52,168 nt of DNA from Actinomyces massiliensis 4401292 (GTDB lineage: Bacteria > Actinomycetota > Actinomycetes > Actinomycetales > Actinomycetaceae): positions 510,156 to 562,323 of the forward strand of contig NZ_JH711483.1 of assembly GCF_000269805.1 (NCBI RefSeq), written 5' to 3'. The number at the start of each line of letters is the position of its first letter. Positions within the stretch are counted from its first letter, which is position 1. Positions 51,560-52,168 of this stretch are shown in pieces. The position numbers were made by a program, and so were the translations under genes. Under the pieces are notes generated by a model that made no database searches, was not told the DNA's origin, and was given only the letters and a program-made list of their open reading frames with translations.

Positions 51560-52168
51560 AGATCATCCCCGCTACGCGGGGCTAACACGTCCGTCGTCTG
51601 CGGGTGTCCACACCGGAGCGGATCATCCCCGCTTACGCGGGGCTAACTCGGCGGCGATCAGGTCCACCAGCTCAGGCTTGGGATCATCCCCGCTTACGCG
51701 GGGTTAACGCCGTAGGCCATGGTTTTCTCCTCTGTCGGCCAGGATCATCCCCGCTTACGCGGGGTTAACCTCCGCCTCCGCGGCAGCGCGGGCAGCCCGC
51801 TCGGATCATCCCCGCTTACGCGGGGTTAACACTCCTGCGCCGGAGGAGCTTCATGAGGACGCAGGATCATCCCCGCTTACGCGGGGTTAACATCAAACAG
51901 TCCCAACCCAAGCAAAAGACACAGGGATCATCCCCGCTTACGCGGGGTTAACGTTCCAGTGCGGGTTGTGTGAAAAACGGATAGAGGATCATCCCCGCTT
52001 ACGCGGGGTTAACCTCGTGTGTGGCGTAAACGGGCCAGACTGCGTCGGATCATCCCCGCTTACGCGGGGTTAACGACGGGCCGGACTCAGTCCGGTGGGA
52101 AGCGGAGGGATCATCCCCGCTTACGCGGGGTTAACCCATTGTCTAGCACCTCCAGGGTCACCGAAGCC
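51560..52168 (-). CRISPR. Type I-E CRISPR array, trailer end, 10 repeats, continues past the window
   Basis: Ten repeats begin at 51560, 51620, 51681, 51742, 51803, 51864, 51925, 51986, 52047 and 52108, with 33-nt spacers and a 61-bp period. On the plus strand a repeat begins GGATCATCCCCGC and ends GCGGGGTTAAC (28 nt). On the minus strand it begins GTTAACCCCGC and ends GCGGGGATGATCC, the usual type I-E form, so transcription should run leftwards. The first repeat has one base deleted and two substitutions, and the second has one substitution, as expected at the trailer end. The window ends exactly at the end of the tenth spacer, so leader and cas genes should lie to the right. Spacers are all different. 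Confidence 0.95.

Noticed and set aside
51242-51560. AT-rich stretch as the CRISPR leader
   Set aside because: Repeat orientation (GGGGATGATCC at the 3' end on the minus strand) and repeat decay at this side both mark it as the trailer.
51334-51585. Open frame of 83 codons with a CETCGMP zinc-ribbon-like motif
   Set aside because: It starts with GTG without a proper ribosome site, lies in AT-rich DNA, and its end runs into a CRISPR repeat; the motif is probably chance.

Overview
The window is about 52 kb of high-GC DNA with dense, overlapping genes, Shine-Dalgarno sites and frequent GTG starts. It carries a GlgE-type alpha-glucan pathway, an actinobacterial thioredoxin-fold/TPR co-chaperone, a DtxR-like iron box and a type I-E CRISPR repeat of the Bifidobacterium/Corynebacterium style. 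All of this points to an actinobacterium. Actinomycetaceae (Actinomyces/Schaalia-like) is my best guess, from gene content only.

Layout. (1) 1-2.2 kb: the 3' end of an unknown gene, a Tat-type lipoprotein and a YbbN-like co-chaperone. (2) 2.3-13.0 kb, minus strand: glgP, glgB, maltokinase, treS and glgE. TreS makes maltose from trehalose, Mak phosphorylates it, GlgE polymerises maltose-1-phosphate and GlgB branches the product. GlgP, and glgX at 21.4-23.7 kb, take glucan apart. (3) 13.2-21.2 kb: a GNAT acetyltransferase, trpS, a membrane alpha/beta-hydrolase, a MacB/FtsX-type ABC pair and ribonuclease Z. (4) 23.9-25.8 kb: etfB-etfA, with an odd intergenic element that resembles the CRISPR repeat of this same genome.

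(5) 25.9-46.1 kb: a large uncharacterised block of MoxR-type AAA ATPase, DUF5682-type protein, vWA protein and SWIM zinc-finger protein, the last three each overlapping its predecessor's stop codon. A convergent membrane-anchored beta-propeller protein follows, then three tandem DUF4132 (MolR/YehI-like) paralogues. The domain set matches the uncharacterised Escherichia coli yehI-yehL-yehM-yehP-yehQ genes, so this is an expanded actinobacterial version of that system. (6) 46.2-51.2 kb: a possibly iron-regulated protein, a DUF1540 protein, a YtrA-type GntR regulator with its ABC transporter, and mnmA. (7) 51.2-52.2 kb: an AT-rich stretch and then a type I-E CRISPR array that runs off the end of the window. 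Repeat orientation and the decayed repeats at the left end show that 51.56 kb is the trailer end. The leader and cas genes should lie to the right, outside the window.

The observations most worth following up are the CRISPR-repeat mimic between etfB and etfA, the yeh-like block with three DUF4132 paralogues, a 22-bp tandem repeat family in three intergenic gaps next to glucan genes, and decayed in-phase CRISPR repeats in the AT-rich trailer. No tRNA, rRNA or insertion sequence was recognised.
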